DNA from: a virus
DNA: 20,857 bases
Strand: one strand, 5' to 3'
Virus record (IMG/VR): IMGVR_UViG_3300041809_002760
Coordinates: 1-20,857 of that record
Part shown: positions 14,848 through 20,857 of the stretch, piece after piece
Numbering within the stretch: position 1 is the stretch's first letter
How the letters are laid out: each line of letters begins with the position of its first letter
Made by a program: the position numbers and the translations under genes
Notes under the pieces: generated by a model
Seen by the model: the letters and a program-made list of their open reading frames with translations, nothing else
What the model was told of the DNA's origin: nothing
Databases searched by the model: none

Positions 14848-15908
14848 GGCTTCAAATAACACTTCGCGCTCCACTGCACCGGGTTAAACGTCACCGCCGC
14901 GCCATTGGTATGATTCTGGAACGAGTACGGGCTTGCCGCCGCCGTCGTCAGCCAGGCATTGGTGGCATCCGCCCCGGCGCTATACGCCGGTATCCCGCCG
15001 CTATAATACACGTCCCTGGCATCCAGCTCCTCGTTCACCCAATACCCGTTATTGTTCGTCAGGCACACCACCACCCACCGCACCAGGCTCGGCGGCGCCG
15101 TGAACGGGTTCGGCACGCTAATGCACACGCCATTGGTCGCCGGCACCGTCCCCCAGCCAAAGCCCGGGATATTGGTCACCGTGGATCCCGGCACGCTATA
15201 GTACGTCGCCGCGTACGAAATCGGCACCAGCGCCGGTCCCACATTCGTCACCGTGATCACGTAATTGGTCCCCATGATATTATTCGTCCAGGTCACCACG
15301 TTGGTGTAATTGGGCTGGATCGTCATCGTCCGGTAGTCGTACATGATCGGCGTCAGCGAATTGCTCCAGTACCCCGCCGCCAGCATGTTGCTCGGGCAAT
15401 AGATCTTCGAGGGCTGGATCGCCGCCGCCGGGCTCACCAGCGCATCCACCACCGCATTGCTCTGAATCGTCAGCCACTGCGCCATGCTCCCCGAGTTCTC
15501 ATTGGTATAGCCCGGCGAATTGGTCCCCAGGTACAGCGTCAGCGGATCCACGAAAATCTGCAGCGTGTCATTGGTCGCCAGCAGCGCGCTGTTCGTATTG
15601 ATCAGCCCGCCCGCGATCACATACATCTCCCGCGGATTATCCGCGTTATAGCCCAGCGTCAGGCCGTCCACCACGCTATCAGCCAGCAAATTCCCGTTCA
15701 CGCTCCCCGGCGTCAGCCCCGTCGTGCCGTCCACCGTCCCGGAGATCGTGATCGTCGGCATCCCCAACAAATTCAACGTGGCCACGGTCGGCACCTCGCC
15801 CGGGCTGAGCTGGTACCCCGGCGACACAATTGCCGTCAACGTCGCCCCGCACGTCGCCGCCCACAAACAAACCATCGCCACCGCCGCCCTCAAAATTTTC
15901 GTTCTCAT
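14844..15908 (-). CDS. Exported or tail-associated phage protein with signal peptide
   Basis: This 354-residue protein starts at the ATG at 15908 (GGAG about 9 nt before it); a longer frame from 16088 would read through the GTGCAGA tandem repeat and into the previous gene. The start MRTKILRAAVAMVCLWAATC then GATLTA is a classic Sec signal peptide. The rest is rich in Asn, Thr, Gly and Tyr with little charge, suggesting a beta-structured extracellular or virion-surface protein; I recognise no family. It lies between the large tail protein and the GNAT-like protein, where T7-like phages have no counterpart. Whether it is a virion part, a secreted adhesin or a lysogenic-conversion gene is open. 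Confidence 0.6.
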   Translation of the reverse strand: MRTKILRAAVAMVCLWAATCGATLTAIVSPGYQLSPGEVPTVATLNLLGMPTITISGTVDGTTGLTPGSVNGNLLADSVVDGLTLGYNADNPREMYVIAGGLINTNSALLATNDTLQIFVDPLTLYLGTNSPGYTNENSGSMAQWLTIQSNAVVDALVSPAAAIQPSKIYCPSNMLAAGYWSNSLTPIMYDYRTMTIQPNYTNVVTWTNNIMGTNYVITVTNVGPALVPISYAATYYSVPGSTVTNIPGFGWGTVPATNGVCISVPNPFTAPPSLVRWVVVCLTNNNGYWVNEELDARDVYYSGGIPAYSAGADATNAWLTTAAASPYSFQNHTNGAAVTFNPVQWSAKCYLKP

Positions 15909-15932
15909 AACTTTGCACTCCGCTTTCCACAA

Positions 15933-15987
15933 CTCTGCACTCTGCACTCTGCACTCTGCACTTCTTCCGACTCTGCACTTCTTCAGA
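15933..15987. repeat. 7-bp tandem repeat between two late genes
   Basis: The unit CTCTGCA (plus strand) occurs four times in a row (15933-15960) and once more at 15971-15977; the 3' part is two near-copies of a 17-bp unit (15954-15970, 15971-15987). It fills most of the 74-bp gap and covers the stop codon of the large tail protein. Such GTGCAGA strings are familiar low-complexity elements in some Gram-negative chromosomes. Confidence 0.8.
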
Positions 15988-18862
15988 CTTGCGCCGTCTG
16001 CCGGTTCGGCCCCGCCACCGCCTTCACCCCAATGGACTGGATCCGGCAGCTCCCCTGCGCATTGGCAATCGTGAACTGCACGCCCCAATCATCCATCCGC
16101 ATCCGGAAACCCTCCGTATGGTTCTGGTGCGTATCCGGCGCCCCGCCCTTGAGCAGCTCCGCCACGCTCATCTCATAATCCTCCCGGTACGGCGCCTGCG
16201 GGTCCCCCACGCCCGGCACATACGCCGCCAGGCCATCCACCGCGTACTGCGTCGGGTCATACGTCACGGGCGCTGGCAGCAGCGTCTCCGTCTCATTCAC
16301 CCCCGGCGTCATCGCCGTCACCGTCAGGCTCGGCATGTAATCATCCCAGGTCATCTCGGTGGCCAGGTGCAGCTTGCGCCCCTTCATCCCGCACAGGTAA
16401 ATCCGCGTCGTCAAACTGTCCGCGATCGGCGTGGGCCCATCGGTAAACCCGTCCCCCAGCCAGTTCACCGTGCCTGCCGGCGTCAGCCAGCACAGCCGCT
16501 CATCCCCAAACACCACGTGCCGCGCCATCCCCGCCGCCGGCAACGCCGCCCCCTGCCACATCCCCTCCCACATCTGGTTCAAAAAGTTGAACACCAGCCA
16601 CGCATTGTTCACCTTCGTCCCCTGCTGCCCCTTCAGCGGCACCGCCAGGAAATACCGGTTATTCCAGTAACACCCGCACGCCCCGGCCGCCGCCGTCCAA
16701 TCAATCAAATCCACGTACTTCTTCATCGCCTTGCTCACCGGCAGCGCCACCCCCTGCGTCAGGCCCTGGATCGTCTGCGTCACGCTCGCCACGCCCTGGC
16801 GCGATAGAAACCACACATCGCTCCCCACCTGCGCAATGCTCAGCGGCGCCAGGCACCCATACTCGCTGGTGATCTTCGTCAGCGTCCAGGCGTTTGGACC
16901 ACCCGAAAAGTTATTGAGAATCAGCACCGACAACTGCTTGAGCACCAGCACCGCGTCCTGCGCCGGCAGTGGGTGCAGCCCGGTAATCGGGTCGCTCTCC
17001 CCCAGGTTCGCCGTCACCGCGTCCACCAGCGGCGAGTAATGCAGCGGGTCCAGCGGATCCGAGATCACCAGCGTGCTCGCCCCGTTCACGATCAGCAGCC
17101 GGTTCTGGAAGTAAGCCCCCTCCGTCCCCGGCGGCATGGGCAAGCCGCTCGCCCCGGCCTTCACCAGGTACGCCGCCGCCGGCGTCGCATTGGCCAGCCC
17201 CTGCTGCCCCTGCGGCCCGCCCGCCAGCGCGTCCAGGCTCGTGTCATACAGGTACAGCGTGTTGGGCGAAGTCGGGTTGGCGTACAACGTGCTCGCCAGC
17301 GCCCCGCCGTTGGCCAGCTCGAGCCCCGTCACCGTCACCGCGTCCCCCGGCAGCAGCCGGTGGTTCGGCGCCGTCACCACGTTGGCCATCACGCTCGTGA
17401 TCCCAATGTCCACCGGCACCGCCAGAAACCCCACGTCCCACAACGTCGCTCCCAGCACGTTGGGCTGCGCGATCAACGGCGGCGCGCCGTTCCCGTAATA
17501 GCCCGGAAAATCCGCCTGCCGCTCCAGGTAAAACTGCCCGTACGCCCCGTCAAAATTGAGCTGCTGCGTCAACGCCGCGTCGGTGAATAATTGCACCTGG
17601 TTGTTCCCCAGGTTCTTCACATAATACCGCGAATCCGGGTTGGGCACCGACCCGTTCACCGCCGCCGGCAGGAAATAGCTGTTCGGCTCCGCGTGAAACA
17701 GCACCAGGTCCCCGTTCACCCAATCCGGCTCGCAATTGAGCTGGATCGTCCCCGCGTCCACCACCCACAGCGACAGCGTGCCCACCGCGTTCGAGGCCCA
17801 GGGCGCCGCCAGCCCCGTCGCCCCGCCCGCCTGCGCATGCGCCAGCGTGTCATACAGCGCGATCGTCCCCGGCGCCACCAGCCGCACATAAAAGCTCGTC
17901 CAGTTCACGTTCATGATCACCGACGTGGATACATGATCGCCCGTTTCCAGCGCCGGCGCGCTCGTCGGCGCCGCCACCGTCAACGTCGCCGCCCCCGAGC
18001 TGCTCCCCGTGATCGCGTACGTCTGGAACGCCCCGAAATAATGCCGCTCATTATCCTGGCGCAGCATCACCAGCCCGTTGTAACACGGGATCAGCCGCGT
18101 GATGCCATAAACATCATTCCCGTTCATCGGCACCGCCGCCGGCGCGTTTCCGCTCTGCACCTTCCAGCACCGCCCCCGGCCGCCGTCCTCGCCCGCGTTA
18201 TCCCGCCAGTCATCCGTCGCCAGCACCAGCACATCAAAGCCCTGCGGATCGTTGAACTCCACAAACCCCTGCACGTCCCCGCTCAGCGCGTAAATCCCCG
18301 CCGTGATGCCCACGCCCGTCTGATGCGATTCCAGCGAGTACTCCGTCGCCGTCGCCGTGAAGATCCCGGGTGGCACAATGATATTCGGCGGCGAGGCCTG
18401 CAAATGCCCCAGCGTGCTCAGCATCGCCGCGTTGCCCTGCACATACAGGTACTGCTGCCCCACCACCAGCCCCTGCACCGTCACCCCGGTAAACCCGCCA
18501 AAACCCACGCCCGGCCAGTTGCCGCTCACCAGGTTGTCCACCGACGGAAACCCCCACGCCTGGCTCACCGCCCCAAACCGCGGCCACGCCCGCCCGTCCT
18601 CAAAGCGCTTGTTCACCGCATCCGCGCACAAGCCCGGCTCCAGCTCATGCGCCGGCCGGAACGTATCCACCCCGTGCAACGCCACGTCCCCGTCCTCGAT
18701 GAACGGCTGATTCGACAGCTTCCGGATCTGGGTCGCGTACCGTGCATTCAGGTCCCGCGCATCCAGGAACGGCGATGGAGGTGGGCGAATGATCATAATG
18801 GCCGCGTTACTGGTTAGGGCCGCCGCCAGGCCCAGCGGTAGCCAAAGCCTTTGCATCCTCAT
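15983..18862 (-). CDS. Large tail protein (tail-tubular B / hub-like)
   Basis: This 959-residue protein probably forms part of the short tail, in the position of T7 gp12. Past the N-terminus, IRKLSNQPFIEDGDVALHGV then NKRFEDGRAWPRFG resembles the start of podovirus tail-hub and stabilisation proteins. The middle has many beta segments, and LVISDPLDPLHYSPLVDAV, then LPAQDAVLVLKQLSVLILN and VWFLSRQGVASVTQT look like blades of a propeller-like fold seen in such proteins. The ATG at 18862 has a perfect AGAGGAG site 5 nt upstream and gives a signal-peptide-like start (MRMQRLWLPLGLAAALTSNA), but that stretch lies in the 56-bp overlap with the upstream gene; the ATG at 18796 would remove it but has no ribosome-binding site. 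The start is therefore uncertain. Confidence 0.6.
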   Translation of the reverse strand: MRMQRLWLPLGLAAALTSNAAIMIIRPPPSPFLDARDLNARYATQIRKLSNQPFIEDGDVALHGVDTFRPAHELEPGLCADAVNKRFEDGRAWPRFGAVSQAWGFPSVDNLVSGNWPGVGFGGFTGVTVQGLVVGQQYLYVQGNAAMLSTLGHLQASPPNIIVPPGIFTATATEYSLESHQTGVGITAGIYALSGDVQGFVEFNDPQGFDVLVLATDDWRDNAGEDGGRGRCWKVQSGNAPAAVPMNGNDVYGITRLIPCYNGLVMLRQDNERHYFGAFQTYAITGSSSGAATLTVAAPTSAPALETGDHVSTSVIMNVNWTSFYVRLVAPGTIALYDTLAHAQAGGATGLAAPWASNAVGTLSLWVVDAGTIQLNCEPDWVNGDLVLFHAEPNSYFLPAAVNGSVPNPDSRYYVKNLGNNQVQLFTDAALTQQLNFDGAYGQFYLERQADFPGYYGNGAPPLIAQPNVLGATLWDVGFLAVPVDIGITSVMANVVTAPNHRLLPGDAVTVTGLELANGGALASTLYANPTSPNTLYLYDTSLDALAGGPQGQQGLANATPAAAYLVKAGASGLPMPPGTEGAYFQNRLLIVNGASTLVISDPLDPLHYSPLVDAVTANLGESDPITGLHPLPAQDAVLVLKQLSVLILNNFSGGPNAWTLTKITSEYGCLAPLSIAQVGSDVWFLSRQGVASVTQTIQGLTQGVALPVSKAMKKYVDLIDWTAAAGACGCYWNNRYFLAVPLKGQQGTKVNNAWLVFNFLNQMWEGMWQGAALPAAGMARHVVFGDERLCWLTPAGTVNWLGDGFTDGPTPIADSLTTRIYLCGMKGRKLHLATEMTWDDYMPSLTVTAMTPGVNETETLLPAPVTYDPTQYAVDGLAAYVPGVGDPQAPYREDYEMSVAELLKGGAPDTHQNHTEGFRMRMDDWGVQFTIANAQGSCRIQSIGVKAVAGPNRQTAQV
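16884..16899. repeat. Palindrome family TCCA-N6-TGGA, copy 6
   Basis: GTCCAGGCGTTTGGAC has 5-bp arms and a GGCGTT spacer, one base from the CGTC type. It is in frame in the large tail gene, coding GPNAWT. Confidence 0.5.
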
Positions 18863-19463
18863 ACAAACTCCTCTGCCGCACCGTGCGCCGCGGCACCGGC
18901 GTCACCCGGCGCAGCTCAATCGTGATCTCGCTCTGCGCCAGCGCCATAAATTCATCCCCCTGCGCCACCTGGCCATCGGCCCGCACCAGGTGCCCGCCCG
19001 CCGTCCACGCCAGGTAATTCCGGAAGCGCGCCGGCACCGGGTAATTCAGCAGCGTCGGGTTCGTGTTCGCGTTCATCGCGTTCAAGTCCGGACACGGCGC
19101 CATATACTCCACCCACACCTGCGCCGGGCCGCCATCCGGCAGCCACACCGCCCCGTTCTGCTCCTCAAAGCGCAGCGCCAGGAACTGCGTCGTATTCTGC
19201 GGATTATCCGTGTACACCCCCAGCACATCCCCGATCTCATTAGGTTGCCCCTCGTTCTTGGAAAAGCCCCCGTTGGCCACCGCCACCGCCAGGATCGCCG
19301 GGATCAACTCCGGCCACTGATACTGTCCATTCCACACCTCGCGCAGCGCCGTCGCCGCGAACCCCTGCAGCATCAGCGCCTCCTTCACCGGGATCTTATC
19401 CCGCGTCCGCCCCGCCACCTCCGCCGCCTGGTTCTGGATATCCTGGTAAAGCACGGTTTTCAT
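18807..19463 (-). CDS. Tail/connector protein (tail-tubular A-like position)
   Basis: This 218-residue protein sits directly before the large tail protein, where T7-like phages encode the tail-tubular A (gp11) adaptor. The N-terminal ~60 residues are helical (VLYQDIQNQAAEVAGRTRD, then KEALMLQGFAATALREVW), the rest is mixed beta with aromatic residues (TQFLALRFEEQNGAVWLPDG, later FRNYLAWTAGGHLVRADGQ). That helix-then-beta layout fits a head-tail adaptor, but I recognise no family. The ATG overlaps the upstream TGA as ATGA. The last ~18 codons overlap the start of the large tail gene and contain its ribosome-binding site. Confidence 0.55.
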   Translation of the reverse strand: MKTVLYQDIQNQAAEVAGRTRDKIPVKEALMLQGFAATALREVWNGQYQWPELIPAILAVAVANGGFSKNEGQPNEIGDVLGVYTDNPQNTTQFLALRFEEQNGAVWLPDGGPAQVWVEYMAPCPDLNAMNANTNPTLLNYPVPARFRNYLAWTAGGHLVRADGQVAQGDEFMALAQSEITIELRRVTPVPRRTVRQRSLYEDAKALATAGPGGGPNQ

Positions 19464-20071
19464 GGCATCATCCGTCCACCCGTCTGGACGGGTAGGACAG
19501 CCGCCCCGGCTGTCATCGTGGACGCCCCGTCCGCGGAGTCCGTAGCATCGGTCCTACTCGTCCCCTCCGTCCCATTTCCCTCCGCCTCATGCAACCTCGC
19601 CGAAATCAGCAAATCCCGCGGGGAAATAAAACCATCCGTGCACCTTACCAGCGGCCACAGCTCGGTGGGCAGAATAATGAAGCACCCATGAATCACATAC
19701 CGGCTGCAATACCCGCTCTTTTCCGACGGCATCGGAGTATCCAGCGCCACCCGAAAGAGGTCCTCGATGGAGTACGTAATGTTCAGCCGCAAGTTATGGT
19801 CAAACCACCGCTCCAACCGCTCGGACAGTTCCGGCGTGAGCCCCTCGATCTCCAGGATCTTCAAATACGGCCGCTCCGCCTCCACGATCTGGCGGTCCCG
19901 CAGCCTCGGATAATACAGCTCATGCACCATGCCGTTCTGCCGGATAAACGCCGCATGTTCCGCCGCATCCTTCCGGTCGCAGTGGGTGGGATTGTCTATG
20001 GGCCAATCAATCAGCTCATCCAGGAAATTCCCCGGATGCTTCGTCCAGATCCCTATGCGCACCAGGTTCAC
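19460..20071 (-). CDS. Permuted papain-like (NlpC/P60-superfamily) hydrolase, candidate endolysin
   Basis: This 203-residue protein starts at the GTG at 20071, overlapping the lipoprotein's TGA as GTGA, with a GGGGGTGAT ribosome-binding site. It fits the circularly permuted papain-like amidase layout: a His strand first (EHAAFIRQNGMVHELYY; candidate H39), then a helix (NITYSIEDLFRVAL), then the nucleophile strand SGYCSRYVIHGC (C122). Members of this fold cut peptidoglycan peptides or lipid amides. Next to a small lipoprotein gene it could be the cell-wall-cutting enzyme of lysis, but a virion or tail role is also possible. The last ~35 residues (TMTAGAAVLPVQTGGRMMP) are coded by palindromic repeats at 19472-19557 and look dispensable. 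The fold is fairly likely; the role is an inference. Confidence 0.6.
   Translation of the reverse strand: MNLVRIGIWTKHPGNFLDELIDWPIDNPTHCDRKDAAEHAAFIRQNGMVHELYYPRLRDRQIVEAERPYLKILEIEGLTPELSERLERWFDHNLRLNITYSIEDLFRVALDTPMPSEKSGYCSRYVIHGCFIILPTELWPLVRCTDGFISPRDLLISARLHEAEGNGTEGTSRTDATDSADGASTMTAGAAVLPVQTGGRMMP
19472..19491. repeat. Palindrome family TCCA-N6-TGGA, copy 7
   Basis: CCGTCCACCCGTCTGGACGG differs from copies 1 and 5 at two spacer positions only (AGCC to ACCC region). It is in frame at the end of the papain-like gene (PVQTGGR), nine bases from the next start codon. Confidence 0.75.
19492..19557. repeat. Composite palindromic element bounded by GTAGGAC / GTCCTAC
   Basis: Outer arms GTAGGAC (19492-19498) and GTCCTAC (19551-19557) enclose two inner hairpins: GACAGCC / GGCTGTC (19496-19502, 19508-19514, loop GCCCC) and GGACG / CGTCC (19520-19524, 19528-19532, loop CCC). 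It abuts palindrome copy 7. Together they code the C-terminal tail of the papain-like protein in frame. Confidence 0.75.
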
Positions 20072-20223
20072 CAATCACCCCCGATCTTCCCCAAATGCAA
20101 CGGCGCGCACCCGGTCATCATTACCGCGAGCAACGCCATCGCCAGCGCCAGGACCAGGTAGGGCGCGTCACTCCGTGCGCGCCGTCTCCTTGCGTTCTTT
20201 GCGTTCTCTGCGGTTAAATTCAC
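20068..20223 (-). CDS. Small lipoprotein, candidate outer-membrane spanin (Rz1-like)
   Basis: This 51-residue ORF starts at a GTG at 20223 with GGAG 6 nt upstream, and its TGA overlaps the next gene's GTG. It reads a basic head (MNLTAENAKNARRRRARSD), a hydrophobic stretch (APYLVLALAMALLAVMM) and a lipobox-like TGCAP (C39), leaving a mature lipoprotein of only 13 residues. Tiny lipoproteins in phage late regions are often outer-membrane spanins or tail/lysis helpers, and a cell-wall hydrolase follows directly. The mature part is short even for an Rz1-type spanin, and no inner-membrane partner is seen, so the role is uncertain. Residues 4-13 are coded by the 9-bp tandem repeat at 20188-20214. 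Confidence 0.6.
   Translation of the reverse strand: MNLTAENAKNARRRRARSDAPYLVLALAMALLAVMMTGCAPLHLGKIGGDW
20188..20214. repeat. 3 x 9-bp repeat, copy A
   Basis: Plus strand CCTTGCGTT, CTTTGCGTT, CTCTGCGGT: a 9-bp period with a GCGGT end. It codes TAENAKNAR at the start of the lipoprotein. A second element with the same units in another order lies at 20831-20857. Confidence 0.75.
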
Positions 20224-20235
20224 TTTTGGCTCCGG

Positions 20236-20814
20236 TCAAAACCCATGTTCCCAGGAAAGAAACCCGTGATACCTCGGCACGTCATACGGTCCCGCCCCGC
20301 TCCACCGGCCGTACGCGCCCCCCACGCCAAACTCCCCGCCCAGGAGATGTCCAAACTCCAGATACGCGCCAAAATCCGACGTCACCACCGCCGTCCCGTT
20401 AAACTTCCCATCGCCCGAATACGGCGTGGCCGCTCCCGCCAGCACAAACGGCGACACCACGAACGATGGCAACTGGCTCGGCAACGGATGAAACGGCGCC
20501 TGCAAAGTCAAATTCGCATTCACCAGGCTGAACGACCCCAGCCAATCCAGGCCCAATCCCAGCCCCACGTTCTGGTTCACGTCATACACCCCCATGATGC
20601 CCCCGCCCCACTTGCTCGGCGCGTTCGGCGCATACGTCGCGTACGGCGCCACCGCGTAATTCGTCGGCGACCCCACCAGCGCGATAATCTGGTCCAGCGT
20701 CGTCCACGCCGGCGGCGCATTCGTCGCCACCGTGTTCGTCTGCGCCTGCGCGCCCAGCGCCATTCCCGCCATCAGTCCTATCAGTCCTATCAGTCCTATA
20801 ATTTTGCTCTTCAT
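20236..20814 (-). CDS. Outer-membrane-like exported protein
   Basis: This 192-residue protein begins with a signal peptide (MKSKIIGLIGLIGLMAGMAL then GAQAQ, cleavage after AQA) and a Thr/Asn/Ala-rich spacer. The rest alternates Gly and aromatic residues (GGGIMGVYDVNQNVGLGLGL, later SDFGAYLEFGHLLGGEFGVG) and ends in WEHGF, the terminal aromatic pattern of outer-membrane beta-barrels. It would sit in the host outer membrane, where a phage could use it for superinfection exclusion, lysogenic conversion or lysis support. The hydrophobic core of the signal is coded by three 9-bp repeats (20771-20797), so its length could vary. The region upstream is low-complexity repeat with no clear ribosome-binding site. 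Being first in this view of the late block, it may not belong to the virion set. Confidence 0.6.
   Translation of the reverse strand: MKSKIIGLIGLIGLMAGMALGAQAQTNTVATNAPPAWTTLDQIIALVGSPTNYAVAPYATYAPNAPSKWGGGIMGVYDVNQNVGLGLGLDWLGSFSLVNANLTLQAPFHPLPSQLPSFVVSPFVLAGAATPYSGDGKFNGTAVVTSDFGAYLEFGHLLGGEFGVGGAYGRWSGAGPYDVPRYHGFLSWEHGF
20771..20797. repeat. 3 x 9-bp repeat in a signal-peptide gene
   Basis: ATCAGTCCT occurs three times in a row and codes the GLIGLIGL core of the signal peptide. Unit gain or loss would change the hydrophobic length in steps of three residues without breaking the frame. Confidence 0.85.
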
Positions 20815-20830
20815 ATTTTTGTTTTTCTTT

Positions 20831-20857
20831 CTTTGCGTTCTCTGCGTTCCTTGCGGT
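20831..20857. repeat. 3 x 9-bp repeat, copy B
   Basis: Plus strand CTTTGCGTT, CTCTGCGTT, CCTTGCGGT, the same units as copy A in another order. It lies just upstream of the outer-membrane-like gene and runs to the window edge. Confidence 0.75.

Overview
The window looks like about 21 kb of a temperate, short-tailed (podovirus-like) bacteriophage whose host is probably a Verrucomicrobiota bacterium. The host inference is mine. It rests on high GC content, Asn/Thr/Ala-rich exported proteins, and several short palindromic and tandem repeats of the kind I associate with Verrucomicrobiota chromosomes. No ribosomal or housekeeping gene is present, so the sequence cannot fix the host.

Layout. (1) 1-5601, minus strand: an early operon read leftwards from about 5.6 kb. 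In transcription order it holds a 66-aa ORF, a small Zn-binding-like protein, an excisionase-like HTH protein, a second HTH protein, two unknown small proteins, a replication-initiator-like protein with four perfect 33-bp repeats inside its gene, a primase-helicase, and the start of a small protein of a known phage family that is broken by a one-base frameshift. Most of these genes are joined by ATGA or GTGA stop/start overlaps. (2) 5602-5683: a divergent control region with a good sigma70-type promoter for the repressor. (3) 5684-7517, plus strand: an XRE-type repressor and a tyrosine integrase. (4) 7664-7708: 45 bp matching the 3' half of a tRNA-Lys(CUU), from anticodon loop to CCA. This is the probable attachment site. 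(5) 7788-20814, minus strand: the late block. In transcription order it holds an outer-membrane-like protein, a 51-residue lipoprotein, a permuted papain-like hydrolase, a tail/connector protein, a large tail protein, an exported protein, a GNAT-like protein, two internal-virion-like proteins, and a 1499-residue polyvalent protein with an HELGH metallopeptidase motif. The order resembles T7 genes 11-16, but the assignments rest on order, size and motifs, not on a search.

How it fits together. The repressor and integrase point rightwards at the attachment site, and phage genes lie on both sides of that site. This suggests attP in a free, circular or circularly permuted phage genome, not the edge of an integrated prophage. 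The early operon supplies excision and DNA replication; the late block supplies lysis and virion assembly.

The main points for a second look are: the iteron-like array inside the initiator gene (a possible lambda-O-like origin); a family of seven short palindromes with core TCCA-N6-TGGA (one copy N9); other palindromic or tandem repeats read in frame as linkers or tails of phage proteins; two genes that each need a -1 shift to make sense; and an unusual number of Sec-type signals in the late block.
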